From positions 310,001 through 374,000 of the forward strand of contig NZ_JBHRUG010000027.1 in NCBI RefSeq assembly GCF_042646605.1: 64,000 nt of DNA. Direction: 5' to 3'. Under the pieces are notes generated by a model. It was not told the origin of the DNA and searched no databases. It was given only the letters and a program-made list of their open reading frames with translations. Within the stretch, counting starts at the first letter, position 1. Each line of letters opens with the position of its first letter. This DNA is from Litchfieldella rifensis. Lineage in GTDB: Bacteria; Pseudomonadota; Gammaproteobacteria; Pseudomonadales; Halomonadaceae. This document shows, piece after piece, positions 1 through 8,310 of this stretch. A program made the position numbers and the translations under genes.

Positions 1-894
<894 letters not shown>

Positions 895-978
895 ACCGCC
901 ATCCTCCTGAGTAGAGTGCATCGCCGTTGACCAGCTGCCCCCGTGACCGTGGGGCAGCGTGCTGCAAGAGGAGTTGCC

Positions 979-1836
979 ATGACCATGTCCGAATCACTTT
1001 CACTGGTGTCTGCCAGCAAGAGCTTCGGGGGCTGGATCAAGCGTTACAAGCACCATTCTCGGGCGCTGGATTGTGAGATGATCTTCGCTATCTACCTGCC
1101 GCCCCAGGCCGAGAACGAGACGGTGCCCCTGATGTGGTGGCTGTCGGGGCTGACCTGCACCGACGAGAATTTCATGCAGAAGGCGGGGGCTCAGCGTGTC
1201 GCTGCCGAACTGGGCATTGCCATCGTCTGCCCGGATACCAGTCCTCGTGGACTGGACCTTCCCGGCGAGCACGACAGCTATGATTTCGGCTCCGGCGCCG
1301 GATTTTATGTCAACGCGACTCGCGAGCCCTGGTCGCGACACTATCGCATGTACGACTATGTGGCCGATGAGCTGCCGTCGGTGGTGCGCCAGCATTTTCC
1401 GCTCAATGGACGGGAGTCGATCAGTGGCCACTCCATGGGGGGGCACGGCGCCCTGGTTCTGGCACTGCGCCATCCCGGACGCTACAGTGCGGTGTCCGCC
1501 TTCTCGCCGGTCGTCAATCCCAGCACCTGCCCCTGGGGCAAGAAGGCATTCTCGAATTACCTGGGCGACGATGCCGGTGCCTGGACCCAGTACGATGCCT
1601 GCGAACTGGTGGCCAAGGGCGCCTCGCGCCAGCCGCTGTTCATCGACCAGGGGGAAGCTGATAATTTCCTCGAGGAGCAATTGCGCCCCGAACGGCTCGA
1701 GGCAGTGTGCACCGAACATGATCACCCCCTGACCCTGCGTCGCCAGCCGGGTTACGATCATAGCTACTTCTTCATTGCCACCTTCATCGAAGACCACCTG
1801 CGTTATCACGCCGAGCGGCTACAGAAGCAGGCCTGA
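979..1836 (+). CDS. fghA: S-formylglutathione hydrolase
   Basis: Hydrolyses S-formylglutathione to formate and glutathione, the second step of glutathione-dependent formaldehyde oxidation. It is 285 aa, the usual family length. The nucleophile elbow GHSMGG (residues 150-155, Ser152) is visible. The acid Asp is probably in IDQGEADNF, and the His is in GYDHSYFF near the C-terminus. The oxyanion-side motif WLSGLTCTDENF is also intact. The start at 979 is chosen because AAGAGGAG lies just upstream; an in-frame start 12 codons earlier has no ribosome site. It follows frmA and is closed by a strong terminator. Its formate product would feed the formate dehydrogenase at 21409-26015. Confidence 0.95.
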   Translation: MTMSESLSLVSASKSFGGWIKRYKHHSRALDCEMIFAIYLPPQAENETVPLMWWLSGLTCTDENFMQKAGAQRVAAELGIAIVCPDTSPRGLDLPGEHDSYDFGSGAGFYVNATREPWSRHYRMYDYVADELPSVVRQHFPLNGRESISGHSMGGHGALVLALRHPGRYSAVSAFSPVVNPSTCPWGKKAFSNYLGDDAGAWTQYDACELVAKGASRQPLFIDQGEADNFLEEQLRPERLEAVCTEHDHPLTLRRQPGYDHSYFFIATFIEDHLRYHAERLQKQA

Positions 1837-1861
1837 CTTGCCTCAGGCAGGCCGATCCTCA

Positions 1862-1887
1862 AGCGCCGCATTCGTCGGCGCTTTTTA
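1862..1887 (+). terminator. Rho-independent terminator after frmA-fghA
   Basis: A perfect 7-bp stem (AGCGCCG / CGGCGCT) with a 7-base loop is followed directly by a T-rich run (TTTTAT). It ends the formaldehyde-oxidation unit 25 bp after the fghA stop. Confidence 0.85.
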
Positions 1888-1991
1888 TGGTCGTTTACCG
1901 TGCTTTCAGGCGACTTTGGCATATCCATATGCGACGTCATTGTCTAAGGGCAATGTTCATCCGCTTGTCGATAGGTAAATTTGTCATGTCA

Positions 1992-2042
1992 GATTGCGAC
2001 ACAACGATTACATTGCCAGCAGAACTTGCCTGACTGCGACAT
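1992..2042 (+). promoter_or_regulatory. Two direct repeats upstream of gbdR (candidate activator site)
   Basis: GATTGCGACAC (1992-2002) and GACTGCGACAT (2032-2042) lie exactly 40 bp apart in the 329-bp gene-free stretch before gbdR. The first copy recurs exactly upstream of the dipeptidase/dgc operon (4131-4141), and a 10/11 inverted version lies upstream of glyA (34506-34516). Shared use by betaine-catabolic genes suggests a GbdR site, but this is inference. Apart from the fghA terminator, nothing else was recognised between 1837 and 2165. Confidence 0.45.
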
Positions 2043-2165
2043 GCGAGCACGATGGATGGCTCGTTACGGCGGTCTCAGGTCGTATTGCACATCCAACAAC
2101 GACAACAGAGGTCGTCGAGTCGCACTCGACGGTCGCCACAGGCCAACCGTGCAGGAGTTTCACCC

Positions 2166-3299
2166 ATGGCAACTACTCCCGAAGCATCCCGTTCGACTCC
2201 CGTGCCCCAGACGCTGGGCTTCCTGTTGCTGGACAACTTCACCCTGATCTCGCTGGCCTCGGCCATCGAGCCGTTGCGCATGGCCAACCAACTGGCCGGC
2301 CGCGAACTGTATCGCTGGTATACCCTGAGCCTGGATGGTGCGCCGGTACGAGCCAGCGATGGCCTGCAGGTCACGCCCGATGCGTCCACGGCGGTGCCGT
2401 TGGCGCTGGATATGGTGATCGTCTGTGGTGGGGTCGGTCCGCATCGCAGCGTGCAGCGCGAACATGTCAGCTGGTTGCAGATGCAAGCGCGCCAATCACG
2501 GCGTCTGGGGGCAGTGTGTACCGGTAGTTGGGCACTGGCCAAGGCTGGATTGCTGGATGGTTTCGAAACCAGCATCCACTGGGAGTGCCTGGCCGCCATG
2601 CAGGAGGCGTTTCCGCGCGTGGCGTTGACTACCCGGCTGTTCTCCATCGACCGCGATCGCGCCACTGCCTCGGGCGGTACCGCACCGCTGGACATGATGC
2701 TCAACCTGATCAGCCGCGACCATGGTCGAGAGTTGTCGGCGGGGATCTCGGAGATGTTCATCTATGATCGGGTGCGTGGCGAGCAGGACCAGCAGCGGGT
2801 ACCGCTCAAGCATGTGTTGGGTACTACCCAGCCCAAGCTGCTGGAGATCGTCGCGCTGATGGAAGCCAATCTGGAAGAGCCCATCGGCCTCGACGAACTG
2901 GCACATTATGTGGATGTGTCGCGGCGCCAACTCGAGCGGCTGTTCCAGAAATACCTGCACTGCTCACCGTCGCGCTACTACCTCAAGCTGCGTTTGACCC
3001 GGGCGCGTCAGTTGCTCAAGCAGACCCCGATGTCGATCATCGAGGTGGCGTCGGCTTGCGGCTTCGTCTCTACCCCGCACTTCTCCAAGTGCTATCGCGA
3101 GTACTTCGGCATTCCGCCGCGTGACGAGCGGCTGGGCATTGGTGCCAAAACCACGCGCAGCGTCCCCTTGGCCAGCGAGCAAGGCCCCTTGCTCAAGCGG
3201 TCCCAGGCCGAGGCGCCGTCGCAGGAGCTGGTGTCCAGCGCCGTGCTGGCCCTGGCCCAGGCGCAGGGCGAACCCACCTATGCCAGCGTTCCCTTGTGA
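2166..3299 (+). CDS. gbdR: GbdR-type transcriptional activator of glycine betaine catabolism (GlxA/AraC family)
   Basis: A 377-aa regulator with an N-terminal DJ-1/PfpI (glutamine amidotransferase-like) sensor domain (about residues 15-190) and a C-terminal AraC HTH domain (about 225-325). The HTH contains DELAHYVDVSRRQLERLF and ACGFVSTPHFSKCYR. In Pseudomonas the homologue binds betaine or dimethylglycine and activates gbc, dgc and sox genes. The surrounding genes make the same role likely here. The start at 2166 follows GCAGGAG; an in-frame extension to 2052 has no support. The gene stands alone, read in the same direction as the dgc operon downstream. The upstream direct repeats could mean autoregulation. 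The exact ligand is not visible from sequence. Confidence 0.9.
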   Translation: MATTPEASRSTPVPQTLGFLLLDNFTLISLASAIEPLRMANQLAGRELYRWYTLSLDGAPVRASDGLQVTPDASTAVPLALDMVIVCGGVGPHRSVQREHVSWLQMQARQSRRLGAVCTGSWALAKAGLLDGFETSIHWECLAAMQEAFPRVALTTRLFSIDRDRATASGGTAPLDMMLNLISRDHGRELSAGISEMFIYDRVRGEQDQQRVPLKHVLGTTQPKLLEIVALMEANLEEPIGLDELAHYVDVSRRQLERLFQKYLHCSPSRYYLKLRLTRARQLLKQTPMSIIEVASACGFVSTPHFSKCYREYFGIPPRDERLGIGAKTTRSVPLASEQGPLLKRSQAEAPSQELVSSAVLALAQAQGEPTYASVPL

Positions 3300-3384
3300 A
3301 CACCATCCCCGATCCGTTGTCGATGCTGCGCCCCGAAATTCGGGGCGCAGCCTTGTTATACTGGCCGAATTCGTCGTGAATCGC

Positions 3385-3394
3385 TCGATAACAA
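3385..3394 (+). promoter_or_regulatory. Recurrent leader motif TCGATAACAA before mtgA
   Basis: The same 10-mer ends about 15 bp before the mtgA start, 24 bp before dgcB (8277-8286) and 12 bp before the formate dehydrogenase operon (21387-21396). A TTGTTATACT stretch 25-35 bp upstream may be the mtgA -10 region, which would place the motif in the leader. Its function is unknown. Confidence 0.35.
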
Positions 3395-3408
3395 CGGAAG
3401 GTTCCCTC

Positions 3409-4113
3409 ATGATGCAGGGTTGGTTGCGCAAGGCGCAGCGTGCGTTGCTGCTTGGCCTGATCGGTTTCGTGGCGCTGTCGATAATGCTGGTCATGCTGTT
3501 TCGGGCCGTGCCGGTGTTTGGCTCCATGGTGATGGTCGAGCGCAAGATGCAGTCCTGGTTGACGCGTGAGCCGATCGCCATCGAGCACCGCTGGCGGCCG
3601 TGGTCGGGGCTGTCCGACAATGCCAAGCTGGCGGTCATCGCCGCCGAGGATCAGCGCTTTCCGCTGCATCACGGTTTCGATGTCGACGAGATGCGCCGCG
3701 CATGGGAGGTCAGCCAGAACGGTGGCCGCCTACGGGGGGCCAGCACCATCAGCCAGCAGACCGCCAAGAATCTGTTTCTATGGACTGGCCGAAGCTGGGT
3801 ACGCAAGGGGCTGGAAGCCTGGTTCACACTGCTGATCGAGCTGCTGTGGCCCAAGGAGCGCATCCTCGAGGTCTATCTCAATATCGTCGAATGGGATAAT
3901 GGGGTCTTCGGCCTGGAGGCGGCGGCTCAACACCATTTCGGCGTCTCGGCCCACCAGCTCACCGAGGTGCAGGCCAGTCGCCTGGCTGCCGTTCTTCCCA
4001 ACCCACGCGACTGGAGTGCTTCTCGCCCCGGTCCCCATGTCGAACGCCGCAGTGCCTGGATTCGCCAGCAGATGCGCAATCTAGGGGGGGCGTCCTACCT
4101 ACAGCAGCTCTAG
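3409..4113 (+). CDS. mtgA: Monofunctional biosynthetic peptidoglycan transglycosylase
   Basis: Polymerises lipid II into glycan strands at the inner membrane without a transpeptidase domain. It is 234 aa, the normal length. One N-terminal transmembrane helix (about residues 10-35) is followed by a GT51 domain. Family motifs are AAEDQRFPLHHGFD (with the catalytic Glu), RGASTISQQTAKNLFLW and KERILEVYLNIVEWD. The start at 3409 has GGAAG 8 bases upstream; ATG 3412 is an alternative. A much longer in-frame extension runs back through the gbdR 3' end and is rejected. It is a housekeeping gene with no visible link to betaine metabolism. Confidence 0.93.
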   Translation: MMQGWLRKAQRALLLGLIGFVALSIMLVMLFRAVPVFGSMVMVERKMQSWLTREPIAIEHRWRPWSGLSDNAKLAVIAAEDQRFPLHHGFDVDEMRRAWEVSQNGGRLRGASTISQQTAKNLFLWTGRSWVRKGLEAWFTLLIELLWPKERILEVYLNIVEWDNGVFGLEAAAQHHFGVSAHQLTEVQASRLAAVLPNPRDWSASRPGPHVERRSAWIRQQMRNLGGASYLQQL

Positions 4114-4130
4114 TCAGGCGCTGTCATCGC

Positions 4131-4141
4131 GATTGCGACAC
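4131..4141 (+). promoter_or_regulatory. GATTGCGACAC upstream of the dipeptidase/dgc operon
   Basis: An exact 11-base copy of the motif upstream of gbdR, 113 bp before the start of the M19 gene. A related GCGTCGCGACGA follows about 40 bp on (near 4180), echoing the 40-bp spacing at gbdR. It is proposed as a GbdR operator. Confidence 0.4.
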
Positions 4142-4254
4142 GCGTGACGTTTTTGGAATTTTTCCGGTCGTTTCCAAGCGTCGCGACGATGGGGGCGAGG
4201 GATATGCTGCCGGCAAGATGTCATTGAGCACTGTCACTTGCCCCGGAGCCGACC

Positions 4255-5232
4255 ATGACCCCTCTAGAGCTGCATAACGACGCCATCGTCATCGATGGAC
4301 TGATCATCGCCAAGTGGAACCGCGAGCTGTTCGAGGACATGCGTCGCGGCGGTCTCACCGCTGCCAATTGCACCGTCTCGGTGTGGGAAGGCTTTCAGGC
4401 GACCGTCGACAACATCGTCAAGTCCAATGCCCTGATAGCCGAGTGCAGCGACCTGGTGCAGCCGGTACGCACTACCGCGGATATCACCCGGGCCAAGGAA
4501 GAGGGCAAGACCGGCATCATTTACGGTTTCCAGAATGCCCATGCCTTCGAGGACCAGATCGGCTACGTCGAGGTCTTCAAGCAGCTCGGCGTGGGCATCG
4601 TGCAGATGTGCTACAACACCCAGAATCTGGTGGGCACCGGCTGCTACGAGCGTGATGGGGGGCTCAGCGGTTTCGGTCGCGAGATCGTGGCCGAGATGAA
4701 CCGGGTGGGCATCATGTGCGACCTCTCGCATGTCGGTGCCAAGACCTCAGAGGAGGTGATCCTGGAGTCGAAGAAGCCGGTCTGCTACTCCCATTGTCTG
4801 CCGTCAGGCCTCAAGGAGCATCCACGCAACAAGTCCGACGAAGAGCTCAAGTTCATCGCCGATCACGGCGGCTTCGTCGGTGTGACCATGTTCACCCCCT
4901 TCCTGCGGGCCGGCGTCGACGCCACGGTCGACGACTATGTCGAGGCCATCGAGTACGTGATGAATATCGTCGGCGAGGACGCCATCGGCATCGGTACCGA
5001 TTTCACCCAAGGCCATGGCCAGGACTTCTTCGAGTGGCTGACCCACGACAAGGGCTACGCCCGTCGCCTGACCCGCTTCGGCAAGATCATCAACCCCGAA
5101 GGGATCCGCACCATCGGCGAGTTCCCCAACCTCACCGAGGCGCTGCTGCGTCGCGGTTTCAGCGAGCCCTTGGTGCGCAAGATCATGGGCGAGAACTGGG
5201 TACGCGTCTTGAAGGATGTCTGGGGCGAATGA
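4255..5232 (+). CDS. Peptidase M19 (renal dipeptidase-like) protein of the dimethylglycine operon
   Basis: A 325-aa M19-family TIM-barrel protein, first gene of the dgc operon in the same position as its Pseudomonas counterpart. Two zinc-site histidines remain (H159 in CDLSHV, H180 in CYSHC), as does the HPRNKSD segment. The usual HxD pair near the N-terminus reads IDGLIIAKW (residues 13-21), and the bridging Glu position reads GFQNA (Gln93). So three of the five usual metal ligands are absent. It may bind a single metal, act on a different substrate, or be non-catalytic. Overall length and fold segments are intact, so this is not a decayed gene. A role with dimethylglycine or a metabolite is inferred from synteny only. 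Confidence 0.85.
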   Translation: MTPLELHNDAIVIDGLIIAKWNRELFEDMRRGGLTAANCTVSVWEGFQATVDNIVKSNALIAECSDLVQPVRTTADITRAKEEGKTGIIYGFQNAHAFEDQIGYVEVFKQLGVGIVQMCYNTQNLVGTGCYERDGGLSGFGREIVAEMNRVGIMCDLSHVGAKTSEEVILESKKPVCYSHCLPSGLKEHPRNKSDEELKFIADHGGFVGVTMFTPFLRAGVDATVDDYVEAIEYVMNIVGEDAIGIGTDFTQGHGQDFFEWLTHDKGYARRLTRFGKIINPEGIRTIGEFPNLTEALLRRGFSEPLVRKIMGENWVRVLKDVWGE

Positions 5233-5241
5233 CGGCCAGCG

Positions 5242-5391
5242 ACGAGTGACGGGCTACGGGCCACGAGCGATAAGCAAACACTACTGCCGAAGCCCGAAGC
5301 CCGAAGCCCGAAGCCCGAAGCCCGAAGCCCGAAGCCCGAAGCCCGAAGCCCGAAGCCCGAAGCCCGAAGCCCGAAGCCCGAAGCCCGAAGC
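5242..5391. repeat. Heptameric tandem repeat array in the dgc operon spacer
   Basis: From 5287 to 5391 there are exactly fifteen perfect copies of the 7-mer CCGAAGC. Just before them, 5242-5276, five degenerate heptads keep a 7-base phase (ACGAGTG, ACGGGCT, ACGGGCC, ACGAGCG, ATAAGCA). The array sits between the M19 gene and the DUF5943 gene. The copy number probably varies by slippage. Open frames through it are artefacts of the repeat. Confidence 0.95.
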
Positions 5392-5426
5392 TGAATCAAA
5401 CAACTATATCTCTCGAGGTAAACACC

Positions 5427-5972
5427 GTGACCAAGGTAGCTCCCGAACTGCCCATCGAAGTGGACACTGAAACCGGCGTGTGGACCACCGATGCCCTGCC
5501 CATGCTCTACGTGCCGCGGCACTTCTTCATCAACAACCATGTCGCCGTGGAAGAGGCGCTGGGCGCGGAGAAGTATGCCGAGATTCTTTATCACGCCGGC
5601 TACAAGAGCGCCTGGCACTGGTGCGAGAAGGAAGCCGAACTGCACGGACTGGAAGGCGAGGCGGTGTTCGAGCACTACATGAAGCGTCTGTCCCAGCGTG
5701 GTTGGGGCAAGTTCATTACCGAGGAGATCGATCTCGACGCCGGTACCGTTCGGGTGCGTCTGGAACACAGCGCCTTCGTGTATCAACTAGGCAAGGTCGG
5801 CCGCAAGGTCGAGTACATGTTCACCGGCTGGTTCGCCGGGGCCATGGACCAGATCCTCGCTGCCCGCGGCAGCAGCCTGCGTACCGTTGCCGAGCAGACC
5901 CAGAGCGCCGCCGAGGAAGGTTGCGACGTGGGTATTTTCATCACCAAGCCGCTTTCCACTTCCCAAGGCTGA
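5427..5972 (+). CDS. DUF5943-type conserved protein of the dgc operon
   Basis: A 181-aa soluble protein of unknown function that in Pseudomonas also lies between the M19 gene and dgcA. It starts with GTG, with CGAGGT 7 bases upstream. The C-terminal half (about residues 95-175) has a V4R-like (4-vinyl-reductase/small-ligand-binding) look: LEHSAFVYQLGKVGRKV, then a FTGWFAGAMDQIL helix and a conserved Cys in EEGCDVGIF. That resemblance is an impression, not an established fold. It lies 10 bp ahead of dgcA, so it is cotranslated with the demethylase and may be an accessory or assembly factor. Confidence 0.8.
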   Translation: MTKVAPELPIEVDTETGVWTTDALPMLYVPRHFFINNHVAVEEALGAEKYAEILYHAGYKSAWHWCEKEAELHGLEGEAVFEHYMKRLSQRGWGKFITEEIDLDAGTVRVRLEHSAFVYQLGKVGRKVEYMFTGWFAGAMDQILAARGSSLRTVAEQTQSAAEEGCDVGIFITKPLSTSQG

Positions 5973-5982
5973 GGGGTCCGAG

Positions 5983-8055
5983 ATGGCATTCGAAGCGCTT
6001 TTCCAGCCGATCGAGATCGGCAAGCTGACCATCCGCAACCGGGTGGTCAGTACCGCCCACGCCGAGGTCTACGCCACCGACGGCGGCATGACCACCGAGC
6101 GTTACGTCAAGTATTACGAAGAGAAGGCCAAGGGCGGCTGCGGCCTGTGCATCTGCGGTGGCTCGTCGGTCGTCTCCATCGACAGCCCTCAGGGCTGGTG
6201 GAGCTCGGTGAACCTGTCCACCGATCGCATCATTCCGCACTTCCAGAACCTGGCGGATGCCGTGCACAAGCATGGCGGCAAGATCATGATCCAGATTACC
6301 CACATGGGTCGCCGCTCGCGCTGGGACGGGTTCGACTGGTCAACCCTGGTGTCGCCTTCGGGGATCCGTGAACCGGTGCACCGCTCGACCTGCAAGACCA
6401 TCGAGGAAGAAGAGATCTGGCGCATCATCGATGACTTCGCCCAGGCGGCGCGGCGTGCGAAAGAGGGTGGTCTGGACGGCGTCGAGCTGTCCGCTGTGCA
6501 CCAGCACCTGATCGATCAGTTCTGGAGCCCGCGCGTCAACAAGCGTACCGATCAATGGGGTGGCAGCCTCGAGAATCGCATGCGCTTCGGTCTGGAGGTG
6601 CTCAAGGCGGTGCGCGCCGAGGTTGGTGACGACTTCGTGGTCGGCATGCGCATCTGCGGTGACGAGTTCCATCCCGATGGCCTGTCGCATGAGGACATGA
6701 AGCAGATCGCCGCTTACTACGATGCCACCGGCATGCTCGATTTCTTCGGCGTGGTGGGCTCGGGCTGCGATACCCACAACACCCTGGCCAACGTGATTCC
6801 CAACATGTCCTATCCGCCGGAGCCATTCCTGCACCTGGCGGCGGGCATCAAGGAAGTGGTCAGCGTGCCGGTGATCCATGCCCAGAACATCAAGGATCCC
6901 AACCAGGCACAGCGCATCCTGGAAGGCGGCTATGTCGACCTGGTTGGCATGACCCGGGCGCATATCGCCGACCCGCACTTCATTGCCAAGATCAAGATGG
7001 GCCAGGTGGACCAGATCAAGCAGTGCGTGGGGGCCAACTACTGCATCGATCGCCAGTATCAGGGGCTTGACGTGCTGTGCATCCAGAACGCCGCAACCTC
7101 CCGCGAGTACATGGGGCTGCCGCATATCATCGAGAAGAGTGAAGGCTCCAAGCGCAAGGTGGTCGTGGTCGGTGGCGGTCCTGGCGGCATGGAAGCGGCG
7201 AGAGTCGCTGCCGAGCGTGGTCATGACGTGACCCTGTTCGAGGCCAAGGACAGTCTGGGCGGACAGATCACCCTCGCCTCAAAGGCGCCGCAGCGCGATC
7301 AGATCGCCGGTATCACTCGCTGGTATCAGCTCGAGCTGGCGCGCCTGAACGTCGATCTGCGCCTGGGAACCCCGGCCGACGAGGCGACGATCGCCGACCT
7401 GCGTCCGGATGTCGTGGTGCTGGCTACTGGCGGGCAGCCGTTCCTGTCGCAATTCCCTGAGTGGGGGTATTCCGAGAATCCCGAAGAAAGCCTGGTGGTG
7501 AGCACCTGGGACATTCTCTCGGGTGCCGTCGAGCCGGGCAAGAATGTGCTGATCTACGACACCATCTGTGAATTCTCCGGCGTCTCGGCGGCGGACTACC
7601 TGGCCGACAAGGGCGCCAAGGTGGAGATCGTCACCGACGACATCAAGCCGGGTGCGGCGGTGGGTGGCACCACCTTCCCGACCTATTACCGCAGCCTCTA
7701 CGAGAAGGAGGTGATCATGACCTCCGATCTGGCGCTGCACAAGGTCTATCGCGAGGGGGATTCGCTGGTGGCGGTGCTCGAGAACGAGTACACCGGCGCC
7801 CTGGAGGAGCGGGTGGTCGACCAGGTCGTGGTCGAGAACGGTGTGCGTCCCGATGAGGCGCTCTACTACGCGCTCAAGGAGCAGTCGCGTAACCGGGGGC
7901 AGATCGACGTCGAGGCGCTGTATGCCATCCAGCCGCAGCCATGCCTGGCGGAAGAGGGTGAAGGCTTCCTGCTGTTCCGGCTGGGCGATTGCACGGCGCC
8001 ACGCAATACGCATGCGGCGATCTATGATGCCCTGCGTCTTTGCAAGGATTTCTAA
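5983..8055 (+). CDS. dgcA: Dimethylglycine demethylase, flavin/Fe-S subunit
   Basis: A 690-aa member of the trimethylamine-dehydrogenase/2,4-dienoyl-CoA-reductase family. An FMN TIM barrel (residues 1-340) is followed by an Fe-S segment and an FAD/NAD-type domain with VVVGGGPGGMEAARVAAERG. Together with DgcB it oxidatively demethylates dimethylglycine to sarcosine plus formaldehyde, with electrons leaving through EtfAB. The Fe-S motif reads C348-VG-A351-N-Y-C354 ... C366, so the second of the four cysteines usual in TMADH is Ala. The same substitution appears, from memory, in Pseudomonas DgcA, so it is probably a subfamily trait. The start at 5983 has GAGGGG upstream. Confidence 0.93.
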   Translation: MAFEALFQPIEIGKLTIRNRVVSTAHAEVYATDGGMTTERYVKYYEEKAKGGCGLCICGGSSVVSIDSPQGWWSSVNLSTDRIIPHFQNLADAVHKHGGKIMIQITHMGRRSRWDGFDWSTLVSPSGIREPVHRSTCKTIEEEEIWRIIDDFAQAARRAKEGGLDGVELSAVHQHLIDQFWSPRVNKRTDQWGGSLENRMRFGLEVLKAVRAEVGDDFVVGMRICGDEFHPDGLSHEDMKQIAAYYDATGMLDFFGVVGSGCDTHNTLANVIPNMSYPPEPFLHLAAGIKEVVSVPVIHAQNIKDPNQAQRILEGGYVDLVGMTRAHIADPHFIAKIKMGQVDQIKQCVGANYCIDRQYQGLDVLCIQNAATSREYMGLPHIIEKSEGSKRKVVVVGGGPGGMEAARVAAERGHDVTLFEAKDSLGGQITLASKAPQRDQIAGITRWYQLELARLNVDLRLGTPADEATIADLRPDVVVLATGGQPFLSQFPEWGYSENPEESLVVSTWDILSGAVEPGKNVLIYDTICEFSGVSAADYLADKGAKVEIVTDDIKPGAAVGGTTFPTYYRSLYEKEVIMTSDLALHKVYREGDSLVAVLENEYTGALEERVVDQVVVENGVRPDEALYYALKEQSRNRGQIDVEALYAIQPQPCLAEEGEGFLLFRLGDCTAPRNTHAAIYDALRLCKDF

Positions 8056-8060
8056 CCGCC

Positions 8061-8102
8061 AAGTCGGAAGACAGAAGAAGGAAGAGGGAAGCGGTGAAGC
8101 GC
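8061..8102. repeat. Purine-rich heptad spacer between dgcA and dgcB
   Basis: Five consecutive heptads each begin AAG (AAGTCGG, AAGACAG, AAGAAGG, AAGAGGG, AAGCGGT), followed by GAAGCGC. The 7-base phase matches the array at 5242-5391. It lies in the 255-bp gap between dgcA and dgcB; the rest of that gap shows no gene. Confidence 0.6.
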
Positions 8103-8276
8103 CCTCAGCATTCGCCCGAACCGAGGTGCAGCGACGCGGTCCTGCCGTTGGGATGATGGCAGAGGCGTGGGGGCCAGGGACGGCCCTTTCACGCCGTGAC
8201 CGCAGGTCGCCAACCGAGGTTCGGTAGCCGCGAATGTGTGGTGCGAGACGCTTCCCTCGTCCTTGACTGAATGGCG

Positions 8277-8286
8277 TCGATAACAA
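8277..8286 (+). promoter_or_regulatory. TCGATAACAA motif before dgcB
   Basis: Second copy of the leader 10-mer, 24 bp before the dgcB ATG. A TTGACT hexamer (8263-8268) just upstream could mark an internal promoter for dgcB-etfA-etfB, though no good -10 at 17-bp spacing was found. Confidence 0.35.
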
Positions 8287-8310
8287 TTGCTAGTTTGCGA
8301 GGTGAGCGAG

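Noticed and set aside
5287..5391. CRISPR array or coding repeat in the CCGAAGC stretch
   Set aside because: Units are contiguous 7-mers with no spacers, and the open frames through it (KPEARSP-type) have no ribosome site and are generated by the repeat in all frames.
5055..5786. Long minus-strand frame through the heptad array and dgc genes
   Set aside because: Its middle is only translated repeat (LRASGFG), it lies opposite two well-supported genes and has no ribosome site.
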